64,000 nucleotides of DNA from Corynebacterium tuberculostearicum (GTDB lineage Bacteria; Actinomycetota; Actinomycetes; Mycobacteriales; Mycobacteriaceae): positions 124,001 through 188,000 of the forward strand of contig NZ_CP065972.1 in the NCBI RefSeq assembly GCF_016127015.1. Direction: 5' to 3'. The notes beneath the pieces are model-generated. The model was not told the origin of the DNA and ran no database searches. It saw nothing but the letters and a program-made list of their open reading frames with translations. The translations under genes were made by a program, and so were the position numbers. Shown piece after piece: positions 46,123-55,387 of this stretch (within the stretch, counting starts at the first letter, position 1; the number at the start of each line of letters is the position of its first letter).

Positions 46123-47876
46123 GTACGCTGACCAAATCCTTGTTGGGGGACTATTCCAACGCGATTTCCCAATTCCAATTCGCATGCTTGGGAAGCTACC
46201 CGGGCCCCAGCATGCCGATGAATTTACTGGGGGAGTTAGTCGGTGCGGTCGATGGCATCGCGCCCGAAAACCTGGTGAAAAACACCGTTGCGGCAGTGGG
46301 CGGCAATCGCCCGAAGGGAGGCGGTGCTGGACTAGCGGGCTATTTGCAGCAGGATGATTCCGAGGTTGCTCAGGGCGCCATGCGGGAGCACCTGTGCGGC
46401 GTGCAGGAAGACTTCGACATTGACCGCCAAGATGCCGCACATCTCACCAGCTCGGCGGAGCAGTGCTCGGGCGCTATTGCCGACGTCGTCGATGTCTCCG
46501 ACACTGCCCTTACCGAGCTCATCTCTGCGGTCATCCCATTGCTGAATATCTTGTCCATGGTGGCCACCAAGCACCCGCTGGCCCGGTTTATCATCCCGAT
46601 TCTTTCCACCATCGGCGGGCGCGTTATCGAAGAGACGAATCACAATATCGCTAGCACCTGCCGCGACCGCGATGATGCGATTGAGTCCTGCTATAACGAG
46701 TTTGAATCGCGCTGCGAATGCGTCTGTGAGCGCCCGATGCCGGAAGAATGCCCGACGCCGGCTAAACCTGCAGATGGTGCCTGCCCCGCACCGGTAGAAC
46801 AATGCCCGGACACTCCTATTCCCACTAAGCCGACGCCGAAGGAAGAATGCCCGCCCCCGCCCTCGCAGCCCACCGAGCCGGCCCAAGTGGAGTGCCCACC
46901 AGAGCCCACGCCCATGCCGGAGCATTACTCAAAACAAGAATCGAGCCACACCACTTCCGCGCCGCCACAGCCGACGCCTCCATCGCCACCACCAGTTCCA
47001 CCAAGGGAATGCACCGAACCGGAGCCGGAGCGGACTAGCACACCTAATCCCGAGCCTTCAGCCAAGCCGGAAGTGCACACGGAGACCACTGCAGAACACG
47101 GTCTCGGCTGCCATTGCCAAGAGTGCACCGAGCAATCATTTACCGAGCGTCCATCGCAGTTCCAGCGCGAAGTAGAGATCACTAGGCCGGCACAGGCGGA
47201 GATCATTCCGCCGCAGGAGCCGCCAGAACAGCCACAGCAAGTAGAAGAACCGTGCCCGGAACCTGAACCTCAGCCAGAGCCGAAAGCTAAACCAGACTTG
47301 GATACGGAACCCGCTTCTGAATCGGGCGCAGGCGAGGAAACGCTCTGCCCGGAAAGTACCGCGGAAAGTACCGAAGAATGTGTGGAAACGACCCAAACCA
47401 GCTCAGAAGACTGTGGAATTGAATCCTCCTGCAGCGGCAGCCTCGGCATGGTGGGGGCCGGAATCGCTTTGGTAGGCGTGGGACTCATTGTGGAAGGCGC
47501 CGCGCAGTGCCTGGAGAACATATCGGAGGCGGATTGCCCAGTGCAGGAACCTGAACCGGACCCCGTTCCTGAGGCGGAGCTTGAGCCAGAACCTGATCCC
47601 TGCCCGGAACCTAAACCAGAGCCAGAGCCCAAACCGGAGCCAATTGGTGATGATGACGTCATGACTCCGCCTCCTGAGCTGTCTCAGGTAGAGGAGCCAA
47701 CGCCGCCACCAGAGAAGGTGGCACACCTCCCGGCGTCCGGTCCAGCGGAGGCACCGCCACCAGCCCCAGTTCCTGAACCAGCACCGGCACCGTCACCACA
47801 GCCGGCACCGCAGCAGGAGGCGGCGCCCGCGCCAGAAGAACCAACCATTAAGGCACGAAAGGCAGGTCAGTGGTAA
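46119..47876 (+). CDS. Large Cys/Pro/Glu-rich protein, putative type VII substrate or surface protein
   Basis: 585 residues from a GTG at 46119 overlapping the upstream stop. Residues 1-200 are mostly helical with hydrophobic stretches (ALTELISAVIPLLNIL near 130, ARFIIPILSTIGG near 155) and no signal peptide. A Cys-rich junction (ESCYNEFESRCECVCERPMPEECP, about 188-210) leads into long Pro/Glu repeats with scattered Cys. A Gly-rich hydrophobic segment at about 443-468 (LGMVGAGIALVGVGLIVEGA) divides the repeats. The tail is Pro/Ala-rich. No known domain recognised. Its place after the EspC-like gene suggests an EspA- or PPE-like large partner. Confidence 0.6.
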   Translation: MSTLTKSLLGDYSNAISQFQFACLGSYPGPSMPMNLLGELVGAVDGIAPENLVKNTVAAVGGNRPKGGGAGLAGYLQQDDSEVAQGAMREHLCGVQEDFDIDRQDAAHLTSSAEQCSGAIADVVDVSDTALTELISAVIPLLNILSMVATKHPLARFIIPILSTIGGRVIEETNHNIASTCRDRDDAIESCYNEFESRCECVCERPMPEECPTPAKPADGACPAPVEQCPDTPIPTKPTPKEECPPPPSQPTEPAQVECPPEPTPMPEHYSKQESSHTTSAPPQPTPPSPPPVPPRECTEPEPERTSTPNPEPSAKPEVHTETTAEHGLGCHCQECTEQSFTERPSQFQREVEITRPAQAEIIPPQEPPEQPQQVEEPCPEPEPQPEPKAKPDLDTEPASESGAGEETLCPESTAESTEECVETTQTSSEDCGIESSCSGSLGMVGAGIALVGVGLIVEGAAQCLENISEADCPVQEPEPDPVPEAELEPEPDPCPEPKPEPEPKPEPIGDDDVMTPPPELSQVEEPTPPPEKVAHLPASGPAEAPPPAPVPEPAPAPSPQPAPQQEAAPAPEEPTIKARKAGQW

Positions 47877-48136
47877 TGAATAACGACTTCGCAGAATTTG
47901 CGCAGGGCTTTCGGGAAAGGACGGCTAAACGCCTGCTGGAATTTGAAAAAACGCTGGCGAAAGCGCAAGACGAGCTAGAAAAGTCCGCGGATAAAGCCAT
48001 GCAAGAGGCGCGAAGGGAGAAGGGGCAGGTGGGGCGTCGGCAAGCGGTGGCGGTGCCAAGGCCACGATATGGCGCTGCCCCGGCGCGCTCACGGAACGCG
48101 TCGGGGCAAGTGCAATCTGTGCTGCGGCGGGGCTAA
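47876..48136 (+). CDS. Small basic coiled-coil protein, third gene of the cassette
   Basis: 86 residues from the ATG at 47876, which overlaps the upstream TAA (TAATG); a GTG at 47870 is also in frame. Helical N-terminal half (FRERTAKRLLEFEKTLAKAQDELEKSADKAMQEARREK) and a basic, Gly/Ser/Arg-rich tail. No signal peptide or membrane segment. Probably a chaperone or partner for the large Cys-rich protein, by position only. Ends 3 bases before the convergent hydrolase gene. Confidence 0.6.
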   Translation: MNNDFAEFAQGFRERTAKRLLEFEKTLAKAQDELEKSADKAMQEARREKGQVGRRQAVAVPRPRYGAAPARSRNASGQVQSVLRRG

Positions 48137-48139
48137 TAC

Positions 48140-48973
48140 TTAGGCGTCGCGGGTGACACCTGCGCGCTCGGCCAAGTCCTCGCCTACGAGGCCTTCGACC
48201 TTCTTCGCGCTGGCCTCTGGATCCGCAAAGGCGTCATAGGTGGAATCGCCATTGAGGGTGGCCAGCAAGAATCCGGTGACCAAACCGCGGGCGATTTCGG
48301 TGGGGCCGGATTGGAATGCGGCGGTGCCGATGGCCAGCTTGCGCAGGCGATCTTCGGTAAAGCCAGCGTGGCTGCCCTTGTCGATGGTGCGGAAGCAGAC
48401 TGGGCCATTCCAGTTATGGGCCAGCTTGGCGGGGTTGCCGGCATTGAAAATATCTTCCTGGCCGGCGCCAATGACCAAGCCCGGGGTAGTAATGCGGCGG
48501 GCCGCCTGCACCGCAGACGGCGCGGTGATGGAAGGGTAGATCGCGGCGACGGCGGCGACCTTCTTATTATCCAGGGCGCCAAGCACGGCCGTGCCACCGC
48601 CCATGCCGTGGCCAATCATGCCGAGCTTGCCCGGGGAGACCGTAATATTTCCGGCGCCAAGTTTTACCCCGGCGGCAATCTGCAGCGCGGATTCCATATC
48701 CGCGGCCAGGTTGCGGTGGTTGGGGAAGGGGCCGGTCTCGGAATCGGGGGCTACCACGACGATGCCCCAGCTGGCTAGGTGGCGCAGGGTGGCGTGGTAA
48801 TCCTTAATCTTGTGCATCCAGTCATGGCCAAAGGCCACGGCGGGCAGGCTTTGACCCTCCGCGGGGGTATAAACCTTGCCAGTGATTCCGGCATAGTCAA
48901 GGTCGCCAACCAAAACTCGGTTGCGACCGCGCTTCGACAACGTTGCTAGATGTTTATTCAAATTCGCAGACAC
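48140..48973 (-). CDS. Alpha/beta-hydrolase fold protein, dienelactone-hydrolase/cutinase-like, nucleophile Ser missing
   Basis: 277 residues. The fold is clear: LPAVAFGHDWMHKIKDYHATLRHLASWGIVVVAPDSETG, then the nucleophile elbow, VVAAVAAIYPSITAP, and the Asp and His strands AGQEDIF and KGSHAGF. The elbow reads GMIGHGMGGGTAV, with Gly where the family has Ser (GHSMGG). The codon is GGC, so this is not a reading-frame artefact. The protein may be non-catalytic or use another residue. No signal peptide, so it should be cytoplasmic. Confidence 0.75.
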   Translation of the reverse strand: MSANLNKHLATLSKRGRNRVLVGDLDYAGITGKVYTPAEGQSLPAVAFGHDWMHKIKDYHATLRHLASWGIVVVAPDSETGPFPNHRNLAADMESALQIAAGVKLGAGNITVSPGKLGMIGHGMGGGTAVLGALDNKKVAAVAAIYPSITAPSAVQAARRITTPGLVIGAGQEDIFNAGNPAKLAHNWNGPVCFRTIDKGSHAGFTEDRLRKLAIGTAAFQSGPTEIARGLVTGFLLATLNGDSTYDAFADPEASAKKVEGLVGEDLAERAGVTRDA

Positions 48974-49177
48974 GCATTCCAGGATAGATGAAGATCACCC
49001 GCCAGGCGGGAAAGGGTGCGGGTTTATCTGAGAAATGTCTGCGCAGTATCCAGCCGAGCTACGGGTGTGGTGGAAAGGCTTTCCTAAGCCCCTCCTAACT
49101 TGCGCGCCTGTGCGCAGGGGAGTGCAATATGTGGGCAACTACATACTCTATTTTTCTGGGAAGGCGGGCTGCGGTAC

Positions 49178-51982
49178 ATGACTACCGGCGTCGTTGATAT
49201 GGAAGAACTTTCTAACCGCTACGGGATGGAGGTAAAAACCGAGGTTATTGACCGCGTGGCGCATGCCTCTGATGCCTCGCACTACCTGTACACCCCCAAG
49301 GCAGTCATCGAGGCTCGCTCTGCCGAGCACGTGGCCGCCATCTTCCGTGCGGGCCGACAGCAGAATGTTCCGGTAACCCTGCGCTCCGGCGGCACGTCCC
49401 TTGCTGGCCAGGCCTCTGGCGATGGTTATCTGGTGGACGTGCGCAAGCACTTCCGCGGCATCGAGGTATTGGATGAGGGCAAGCGCGTGCGCGTCCAGCC
49501 TGGTGCGACGGTGCGCCAGGTTAATGCTCGGTTGGGCCTGCGCAACCGCAAGCTCGGCCCGGATCCGGCGAGTGAGTCTGCCTGCACCATTGGCGGCGTG
49601 GTGGCCAATAACTCCTCCGGCATGGCCTGCGGCACTGAGCTCAATACGTATAACACCCTGGAATCGCTGACCTTCGTGCTGCCCACCGGCACCGTGATTA
49701 ACACCGCCGATCCGGACGCCGACCGGCAGTTCCAAGCGCAGGAGCCGGAGCTGGTGGACACGCTTATCCGCCTGCAGCGCCGCGTGCGCGATAATCAAGA
49801 GTCCGTGGATATTATCCGCCGCCACTTCCAGCTGAAAAACACGATGGGCTATGGCCTCAATTCCTTCTTGGACTTTGATAGCCCGGTCAAACTTTTTGAG
49901 CACCTGCTTATCGGCTCGGAGGGCACCCTGGCCTTTATTGCGGAAGCGGTTTTCCGCACCGTGCCGATTTCTAAGCTGACCACCACCACGGTGGCGGTAT
50001 TTGATGACCTCACCGCTGCCACCAAGTCCCTGCCGGCTCTGCTGGATACCGGGGCGGCCACCTTGGAGCTAATGGACTCCGCCTCTATTCGCGTGGGCCA
50101 AGGCTTTGACAAGGTTCCGCAGGCCATCACCGGTTTCGATGTGGACAAGCAGGCCGCACTGCTCATCGAATACCATGCGGATGCAGAAGAGGAGTTGCGC
50201 GATAAGGAGGGCAAGGGTTCGCAGCTGCTGCGCGAGCTGCCGCTGCAATCGCCAGCCGCCTTCTCGGCCGATGCCGCTTCGCGCAATACCGCATGGAGCT
50301 TCCGCAAGGGCCTGTATGCCCAGGTCGCTGAGGCACGCCCCTCCGGTACGACGGCCCTTTTGGAAGACATCGTGGTGCCCGTCGGCGATCTGGCGGATAC
50401 GTGTTCTTCCCTGCAGGAACTCTTTGCCCGGTATGGCTATGACGATGCCGTTATCTTCGGCCACGCCAAAGACGGCAATATCCACTTCCTGCTCACGGAC
50501 CGCTTTGAAGGCGATGACGCCATCGGTCGGTATAACGACTTCAACGAGGGCATGGTGGACTTGGTCCTCTCCGCCGAGGGCAACCTCAAGGCCGAGCACG
50601 GCACCGGCCGCGCCATGGCGCCGTATGTGCGCCGCCAATACGGCGACGAACTCTATGCGGTCATGCAGGAGCTCAAGCGGGCCTGCGATCCCACCAACAC
50701 AATGAACCCGGGCGTCATCTTGGATGATGATCCGGATGCGCACATCAAAAACATCAAGCTCAACCCCACCGTGGAAGAGGAAGTGGATCGCTGCGTGGAG
50801 TGCGGCTACTGCGAGCCGGTTTGCCCGTCGCGCGATCTCACGCTTACCCCACGCCAACGCATTGTGGTGCGCCGCGCCCGCAAGCGCGCGGAAGAAGCGG
50901 GCGATAGCCAGCTTGTAGCCGAGCTGGATCAGGCCTACGAGTACATGGGCATCGAGACCTGCGCTGTGGATTCCATGTGCCGCACCGCCTGCCCAGTAGG
51001 CATCGATACCGGCAAGTTCATCAAGCGCCTGCGCCGCGAGGAGGCCCAACCAGCGCAGCAGAAGCTATGGGGCGCGGCCGCCAAGAACTGGCAGGTGGTT
51101 AGCCAAGGCGCCGGGCTGGCGCTGACCGGCGCGCACGTGCTTCCCACCGAGCTAGTCAAGAAGGTTACCGACGTGGGCCGCAGCCTCATCGGCACCGATA
51201 ACCTGCCGCAGTACCAGCCGGAGCTGGGCAAGGGCGGCAAGTCCCGCGGCCGCTTGGCCGGGCGCGTGGGCGACCGCTACGCGCAGACCACCGGCATCTA
51301 CCTGCCCGCCTGCGTGAACACCATGTTTGGCCCGCAGGGCGGCGGCAAGGGCACTACCGATTCCTTCGTGGCTCTCTTGGAACGCGCCGGGGTAGCGCTG
51401 GAGGTTCCGGCGGGCATCGACAAGCTCTGCTGTGGCACCCCATGGGCTTCTAAGGGCATGCAGGCCGGCCACGATGCAATGGAACAGCGCGTGCGCGATG
51501 TCGTCATGGAGGCCACCGATGGTGCGCGCCTGCCGGTCATCGTGGACGCTAGCAGCTGCACAGCCGGATTTAAGGACATGCTGGAGTCGGTAGGCATTAC
51601 CGTCATCGACGCCATTAGCTTTACGGCCGATACCCTCCTGCCACAGCTTGCGGTCAAGAACCCCGCGGCCTCCGTGACCGTGCACCCCACCTGCTCTGCC
51701 TTCCAGCTGGGCATGATGGAGGACGTAGAAAAGGTAGCCCGCGCCGCCGCGGCCGAGGTCCACATTCCTACTGACTGGAATTGCTGTGGTTATGCTGGCG
51801 ACCGCGGCATGCTCCACCCAGAACTTACAGAAGCCGCTACCCGCGCCGAGGCAGCGCAAGTCAAGGAAATCGGGGCGCAGTATCACGCCTCGACCAACCG
51901 CACCTGCGAGCTCGGCCTGACCCGTGCTACCGGCGAGGATTACCACCACATTCTGGAGCTTTTGGAGCAGGCGACGCGCTAG
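49178..51982 (+). CDS. FAD-linked and 4Fe-4S D-2-hydroxyacid dehydrogenase (Dld-II/YdiJ type)
   Basis: 934 residues from the ATG at 49178 (AAGG upstream); an earlier start at 49100 is unlikely. Order of domains: FAD-binding PCMH (RSGGTSLAGQASGDGYLVDV, about 65-90), FAD-linked oxidase C-terminal domain ending HGTGRAMAPYVRRQYG, a dicluster ferredoxin part (CVECGYCEPVCPSRD and CAVDSMCRTACPVG), and CCG domains (KLCCGTPWASKG, NCCGYAGDRG). The family oxidises D-lactate or D-2-hydroxyglutarate and passes electrons to the quinone pool. The substrate cannot be told from sequence here. Confidence 0.87.
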   Translation: MTTGVVDMEELSNRYGMEVKTEVIDRVAHASDASHYLYTPKAVIEARSAEHVAAIFRAGRQQNVPVTLRSGGTSLAGQASGDGYLVDVRKHFRGIEVLDEGKRVRVQPGATVRQVNARLGLRNRKLGPDPASESACTIGGVVANNSSGMACGTELNTYNTLESLTFVLPTGTVINTADPDADRQFQAQEPELVDTLIRLQRRVRDNQESVDIIRRHFQLKNTMGYGLNSFLDFDSPVKLFEHLLIGSEGTLAFIAEAVFRTVPISKLTTTTVAVFDDLTAATKSLPALLDTGAATLELMDSASIRVGQGFDKVPQAITGFDVDKQAALLIEYHADAEEELRDKEGKGSQLLRELPLQSPAAFSADAASRNTAWSFRKGLYAQVAEARPSGTTALLEDIVVPVGDLADTCSSLQELFARYGYDDAVIFGHAKDGNIHFLLTDRFEGDDAIGRYNDFNEGMVDLVLSAEGNLKAEHGTGRAMAPYVRRQYGDELYAVMQELKRACDPTNTMNPGVILDDDPDAHIKNIKLNPTVEEEVDRCVECGYCEPVCPSRDLTLTPRQRIVVRRARKRAEEAGDSQLVAELDQAYEYMGIETCAVDSMCRTACPVGIDTGKFIKRLRREEAQPAQQKLWGAAAKNWQVVSQGAGLALTGAHVLPTELVKKVTDVGRSLIGTDNLPQYQPELGKGGKSRGRLAGRVGDRYAQTTGIYLPACVNTMFGPQGGGKGTTDSFVALLERAGVALEVPAGIDKLCCGTPWASKGMQAGHDAMEQRVRDVVMEATDGARLPVIVDASSCTAGFKDMLESVGITVIDAISFTADTLLPQLAVKNPAASVTVHPTCSAFQLGMMEDVEKVARAAAAEVHIPTDWNCCGYAGDRGMLHPELTEAATRAEAAQVKEIGAQYHASTNRTCELGLTRATGEDYHHILELLEQATR

Positions 51983-52077
51983 TTTTCCCAGCGCACTAGC
52001 GGGTGGGGTGTTAGGCCTTACTTGCCGACGCCCCGCCCGCCTAGAGGTTTGCCCCTCGTGCTGTAAAATCAGCAATC

Positions 52078-53949
52078 ATGTGTGGAATTGTTGGATATAT
52101 TGGTCACGCTGGTGGTGACCGTGATTACTTCGCCCTCGACGTAGTTCTGGAAGGGCTGCGCCGTTTGGAATACCGCGGCTATGACTCCGCTGGCGTAGCA
52201 ATGTACGCCGACGGGGACATCAGCTGGCGCAAGAAGGCCGGTAAGGTCGCTGCGCTGGATGCTGAGATTGAGGCCCGCCCGTTGCCAGACTCCGTGCTGG
52301 GCATTGGCCATACCCGCTGGGCTACCCATGGTGGCCCTACCGATCTGAATGCGCACCCGCACGTGGTCGATGGTGGCAAGCTGGCCGTGGTGCACAACGG
52401 CATCATTGAAAACTTTGCCGAGCTTAAGTCCGAGCTTTTGAATAAGGGCTATAACTTCGTTTCTGAGACCGACACTGAAGTTGCCGCTACGTTGCTGGGC
52501 GATGTCTTCCACAACGAGGCCGCTGGTGACCTGACCAAGGCCATGCAGCTGACCTGCTCCCGCCTGGAGGGCGCATTCACCCTGCTGGCCATCCACGCCG
52601 AGCAGGCCGATCGCATCGTTGCCGCTCGCCGTGACTCGCCGTTGGTTATCGGCCTAGGCGAGGGCGAAAACTTCCTCGGCTCCGATGTATCCGGCTTCAT
52701 TGACTACACCAAGTCCGCCGTGGAGATGGATAACGACCAGGTCGTGACCATCACCGCCGACGAGGTAGAAATCACCGATTATGAGGGCAACCCTGCACAG
52801 GGCAAGCCATTTGAAATCAAGTGGGATGCCGCCGCCGCGGAAAAGGGCGGCTTTGATTCCTTCATGGAAAAGGAAATCCACGATCAGCCCGCCGCTGTGC
52901 GCGATACCCTCCTCGGCCGCTTCGATGAACAGGGCCAGCTGGCTCTCGATGATCTGCGCATCGATGAGACCGTTTTGAAGTCCATCGACAAGATCATCGT
53001 CATTGCCTGCGGTACCGCCGCTTATGCCGGCCACGTGGCACGCTACGCTATCGAGCACTGGTGCCGCATTCCTACCGAGGTTGAGCTCGCCCACGAGTTC
53101 CGCTACCGCGATCCGATTGTGAACGAGAAGACCTTGGTCGTCGCACTTTCCCAGTCCGGCGAGACCATGGATACCTTGATGGCCGTGCGCCACGCCCGCC
53201 AGCAGGGCGCCAAGGTCATTGCCATCTGCAATACTCAGGGCTCGTCCATCCCGCGCGAATCCGATGCCGCGCTCTACACCCACGCCGGTCCGGAAATCGC
53301 CGTAGCCTCCACCAAGGCCTTCCTGGCGCAGATTACCGCTACCTACCTGCTCGGCCTCTACCTGGCCCAGCTGCGCGGCAACATGTTCGCCGATGAAATC
53401 CAGAGCGTTCTTGCTGAGCTGCGTCACATGCCGGACAAGGTCCAAAACGTCATCGACGAAGAGGACCAGGTGGCCAACCTGGCCAACTCCATGAAGGATG
53501 CGGAATCCGTGCTCTTCTTGGGCCGCCACGTCGGCTTCCCTGTAGCGCTTGAGGGTGCGCTGAAGCTCAAGGAGATCGCCTACCTGCACGCCGAGGGCTT
53601 TGCCGCCGGCGAGCTCAAGCACGGCCCGATTGCGCTGATTGAAGAAGGCCAGCCGGTCTTCGTCATCGTGCCGTCCCCGCGCGGCCGCGACTCCCTGCAC
53701 TCCAAGGTCGTCTCCAATATCCAGGAGATCCGCGCCCGCGGTGCCATCACCATCGTGATTGCGGAAGAAGGCGATACCGCCGTGGAGGATTACGCTAACC
53801 ACGTCATCCGCATCCCGAAGGCGCCGACCCTCATGCAGCCGCTGCTGGCCACCGTGCCGCTGCAGATCTTTGCCGCCCATGTAGCAAAGTCCAAGGGTTA
53901 CGACGTGGACCAGCCACGTAACCTGGCCAAGTCCGTGACCGTGGAGTAA
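52078..53949 (+). CDS. glmS: Glutamine-fructose-6-phosphate aminotransferase (isomerising)
   Basis: 623 residues. Class II glutaminase domain with the catalytic Cys2 (MCGIVGYIGH), then two SIS domains (ACGTAAYAGHVARYAIE; SQSGETMDTLMAVR; LKEIAYLHAEGFAAGELKHGPIALI) and the terminal QPRNLAKSVTVE. It makes glucosamine-6-P, feeding GlmM. TAAAAT (52064-52069) ends 8 bases before the ATG with no ribosome site, so the mRNA is probably leaderless; there is no room for a glmS ribozyme. Confidence 0.97.
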   Translation: MCGIVGYIGHAGGDRDYFALDVVLEGLRRLEYRGYDSAGVAMYADGDISWRKKAGKVAALDAEIEARPLPDSVLGIGHTRWATHGGPTDLNAHPHVVDGGKLAVVHNGIIENFAELKSELLNKGYNFVSETDTEVAATLLGDVFHNEAAGDLTKAMQLTCSRLEGAFTLLAIHAEQADRIVAARRDSPLVIGLGEGENFLGSDVSGFIDYTKSAVEMDNDQVVTITADEVEITDYEGNPAQGKPFEIKWDAAAAEKGGFDSFMEKEIHDQPAAVRDTLLGRFDEQGQLALDDLRIDETVLKSIDKIIVIACGTAAYAGHVARYAIEHWCRIPTEVELAHEFRYRDPIVNEKTLVVALSQSGETMDTLMAVRHARQQGAKVIAICNTQGSSIPRESDAALYTHAGPEIAVASTKAFLAQITATYLLGLYLAQLRGNMFADEIQSVLAELRHMPDKVQNVIDEEDQVANLANSMKDAESVLFLGRHVGFPVALEGALKLKEIAYLHAEGFAAGELKHGPIALIEEGQPVFVIVPSPRGRDSLHSKVVSNIQEIRARGAITIVIAEEGDTAVEDYANHVIRIPKAPTLMQPLLATVPLQIFAAHVAKSKGYDVDQPRNLAKSVTVE

Positions 53950-53972
53950 TCCACGCCGAACGGTACTAGTTA

Positions 53973-54022
53973 AGCCCCCTTACTTGCCGCGTTTCTTGCG
54001 TGGGAGGGGAAGGGGGCTTTTG
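53973..54022 (+). terminator. Terminator after glmS
   Basis: AGCCCCCTT (53973-53981) pairs with AAGGGGGCT (54010-54018) and TTTGC follows. Confidence 0.85.
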
Positions 54023-54050
54023 CATTTCATTGAAGCTGGGCGGATTCTAG

Positions 54051-54063
54051 GGGTCGTTGCAAC
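54051..54063. repeat. Left terminal inverted repeat of the IS30-family element
   Basis: GGGTCGTTGCAAC, identical in inverted orientation to 57177-57189. The inner 8 bases GTTGCAAC are self-palindromic. Confidence 0.8.
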
Positions 54064-54071
54064 GATGATGG

Positions 54072-55379
54072 TTAGTTTGGTTTGATGCTACCGGTTTGTG
54101 TGAGGGCGTTGGTCATGACTTCGGCTGGGGTGCGCCAGTTGAGTGCTTTGCGTGGTTTGTGGTTGTGAATGTTGGCGATCATCTCTAAGTCCTCGGCGCT
54201 GTAGATGGACAGGTCGCTGTTTTTGGGAAGGTTTCTTTTAAGCCTGCCGTTGGTGTTTTCGTTGCTGCCGCGTTCCCATGGCGATCCTGGATGGCAGAAA
54301 TAGATGGGAATGTCAGTGGCCATGGTAAAGGCTTTATGGCCAGCCATTTCGCTTCCTTGGTCCCAGGTAATTGATGACCAGATAACTTTATCGATTCCTG
54401 CAACCGCCTTGTGCAGGGCTGTGAATACCTCTTTGCTGGTATGCCTTCCTGGTAGGTGGCCAAGGACAACAAATCGGCTAACGCGTTCTACTAGCGTGAT
54501 TACCGCTGATTGGTTGTTTTTACCGAGGATGAGGTCGCCTTCCCAGTGGCCTGGCAAAATACGTTCACTTACCTCATCTGGCCGGTCGTCTATGAGGATC
54601 ATGTCGTCGACGAAGCGTTGCTGGGCAGGTGTGCTGGAGCGGGTTTGGCGCTTCTTGCGTTTCTTTCTACCGGTCGGCAAGTCCAGGCCAAGGTCTTTGA
54701 GTCTTCCTTTGGCCTGCAGGTAAAAGGCATCATAAATCGTTTCGTGACTAATGCGCATGTCCTTATCAGTGGGGTAGTCGATGGGCAGGCGATTAGAAAT
54801 CTCCTCAGGTGACCATTGTGCCCGCAATTGTGCGCATACATAGTCCCATAGTCTTTCGTTGGCTAGTAGTTTCGGTATTTTCGGCCGTAATCTGCGCGCA
54901 CAGGCCTTTAACTGGGCTGTTTCCGCACGATACGGGCCTTCAGCACTGTGGTTTCTGCGTACTTCACGCTGAATTGACGATGCACTTCGCCCTAAACGGC
55001 GCCCAATCTCACGCAGCGGCACATCTTCGCGGAGAAGGTCGGCGATAATGACGCGTTCTTCGAAGCAGATATAGCGATTGCTGATGCGTTTATACGGATC
55101 CACCCCGCTAGGTAAGGCGGGAGGGGCAAGCCTTCCGGATTCGATGACATCATGGCGTTGGCGCAGCGCTTTCATAAGTCTGTTATACGTGCTGGCGTCT
55201 TCGCCGACGGGTATGAACTCTCGTTGACCCTGGGATTTGGTGAGTCCTTTTTCAAAATCTAAAGACAGTCGACGATCAATTCCTACTGCCGTGCCAGCAT
55301 CACCACTAGGCAGGCTCGCCAGCCGAAGGCGCAAGTATTCCACTCTTAACTGCGTCTGGCGGACTTTCCGAGCATACTG
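54072..55379 (-). pseudogene. IS30-family transposase, C-terminal portion (gene split by an insertion)
   Basis: The frame from 54072 up to 55379 encodes about 435 residues. It has a helix-turn-helix (LREIGRRLGRSASSIQREVRRN) and the IS30 DDE core: HWEGDLI (Asp), TWDQGSEM (Asp) and PWERGSNENTNG (Glu). A GTG at 55343 could start a truncated protein, but joining across the 8-bp duplication to 56826-57152 restores one continuous 544-residue frame (CHIRLS followed by QYARKVRQ), so this is the 3' part of a disrupted gene. Confidence 0.88.
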
Positions 55380-55387
55380 ACTTAACC
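55380..55387. repeat. Target-site duplication of the IS256-family element, left copy
   Basis: ACTTAACC, identical to 56826-56833 on the other side of the element. Confidence 0.93.

Noticed and set aside
51983..52077. glmS ribozyme/riboswitch
   Set aside because: The gap is only 95 bases, has no ribozyme core, and the probable transcript is leaderless.
54072..55343. Intact 423-residue IS30-family transposase starting at GTG 55343
   Set aside because: The N-terminal helix-turn-helix part is at 56826-57152 and the frame rejoins exactly across the 8-bp duplication, so this is a gene fragment.
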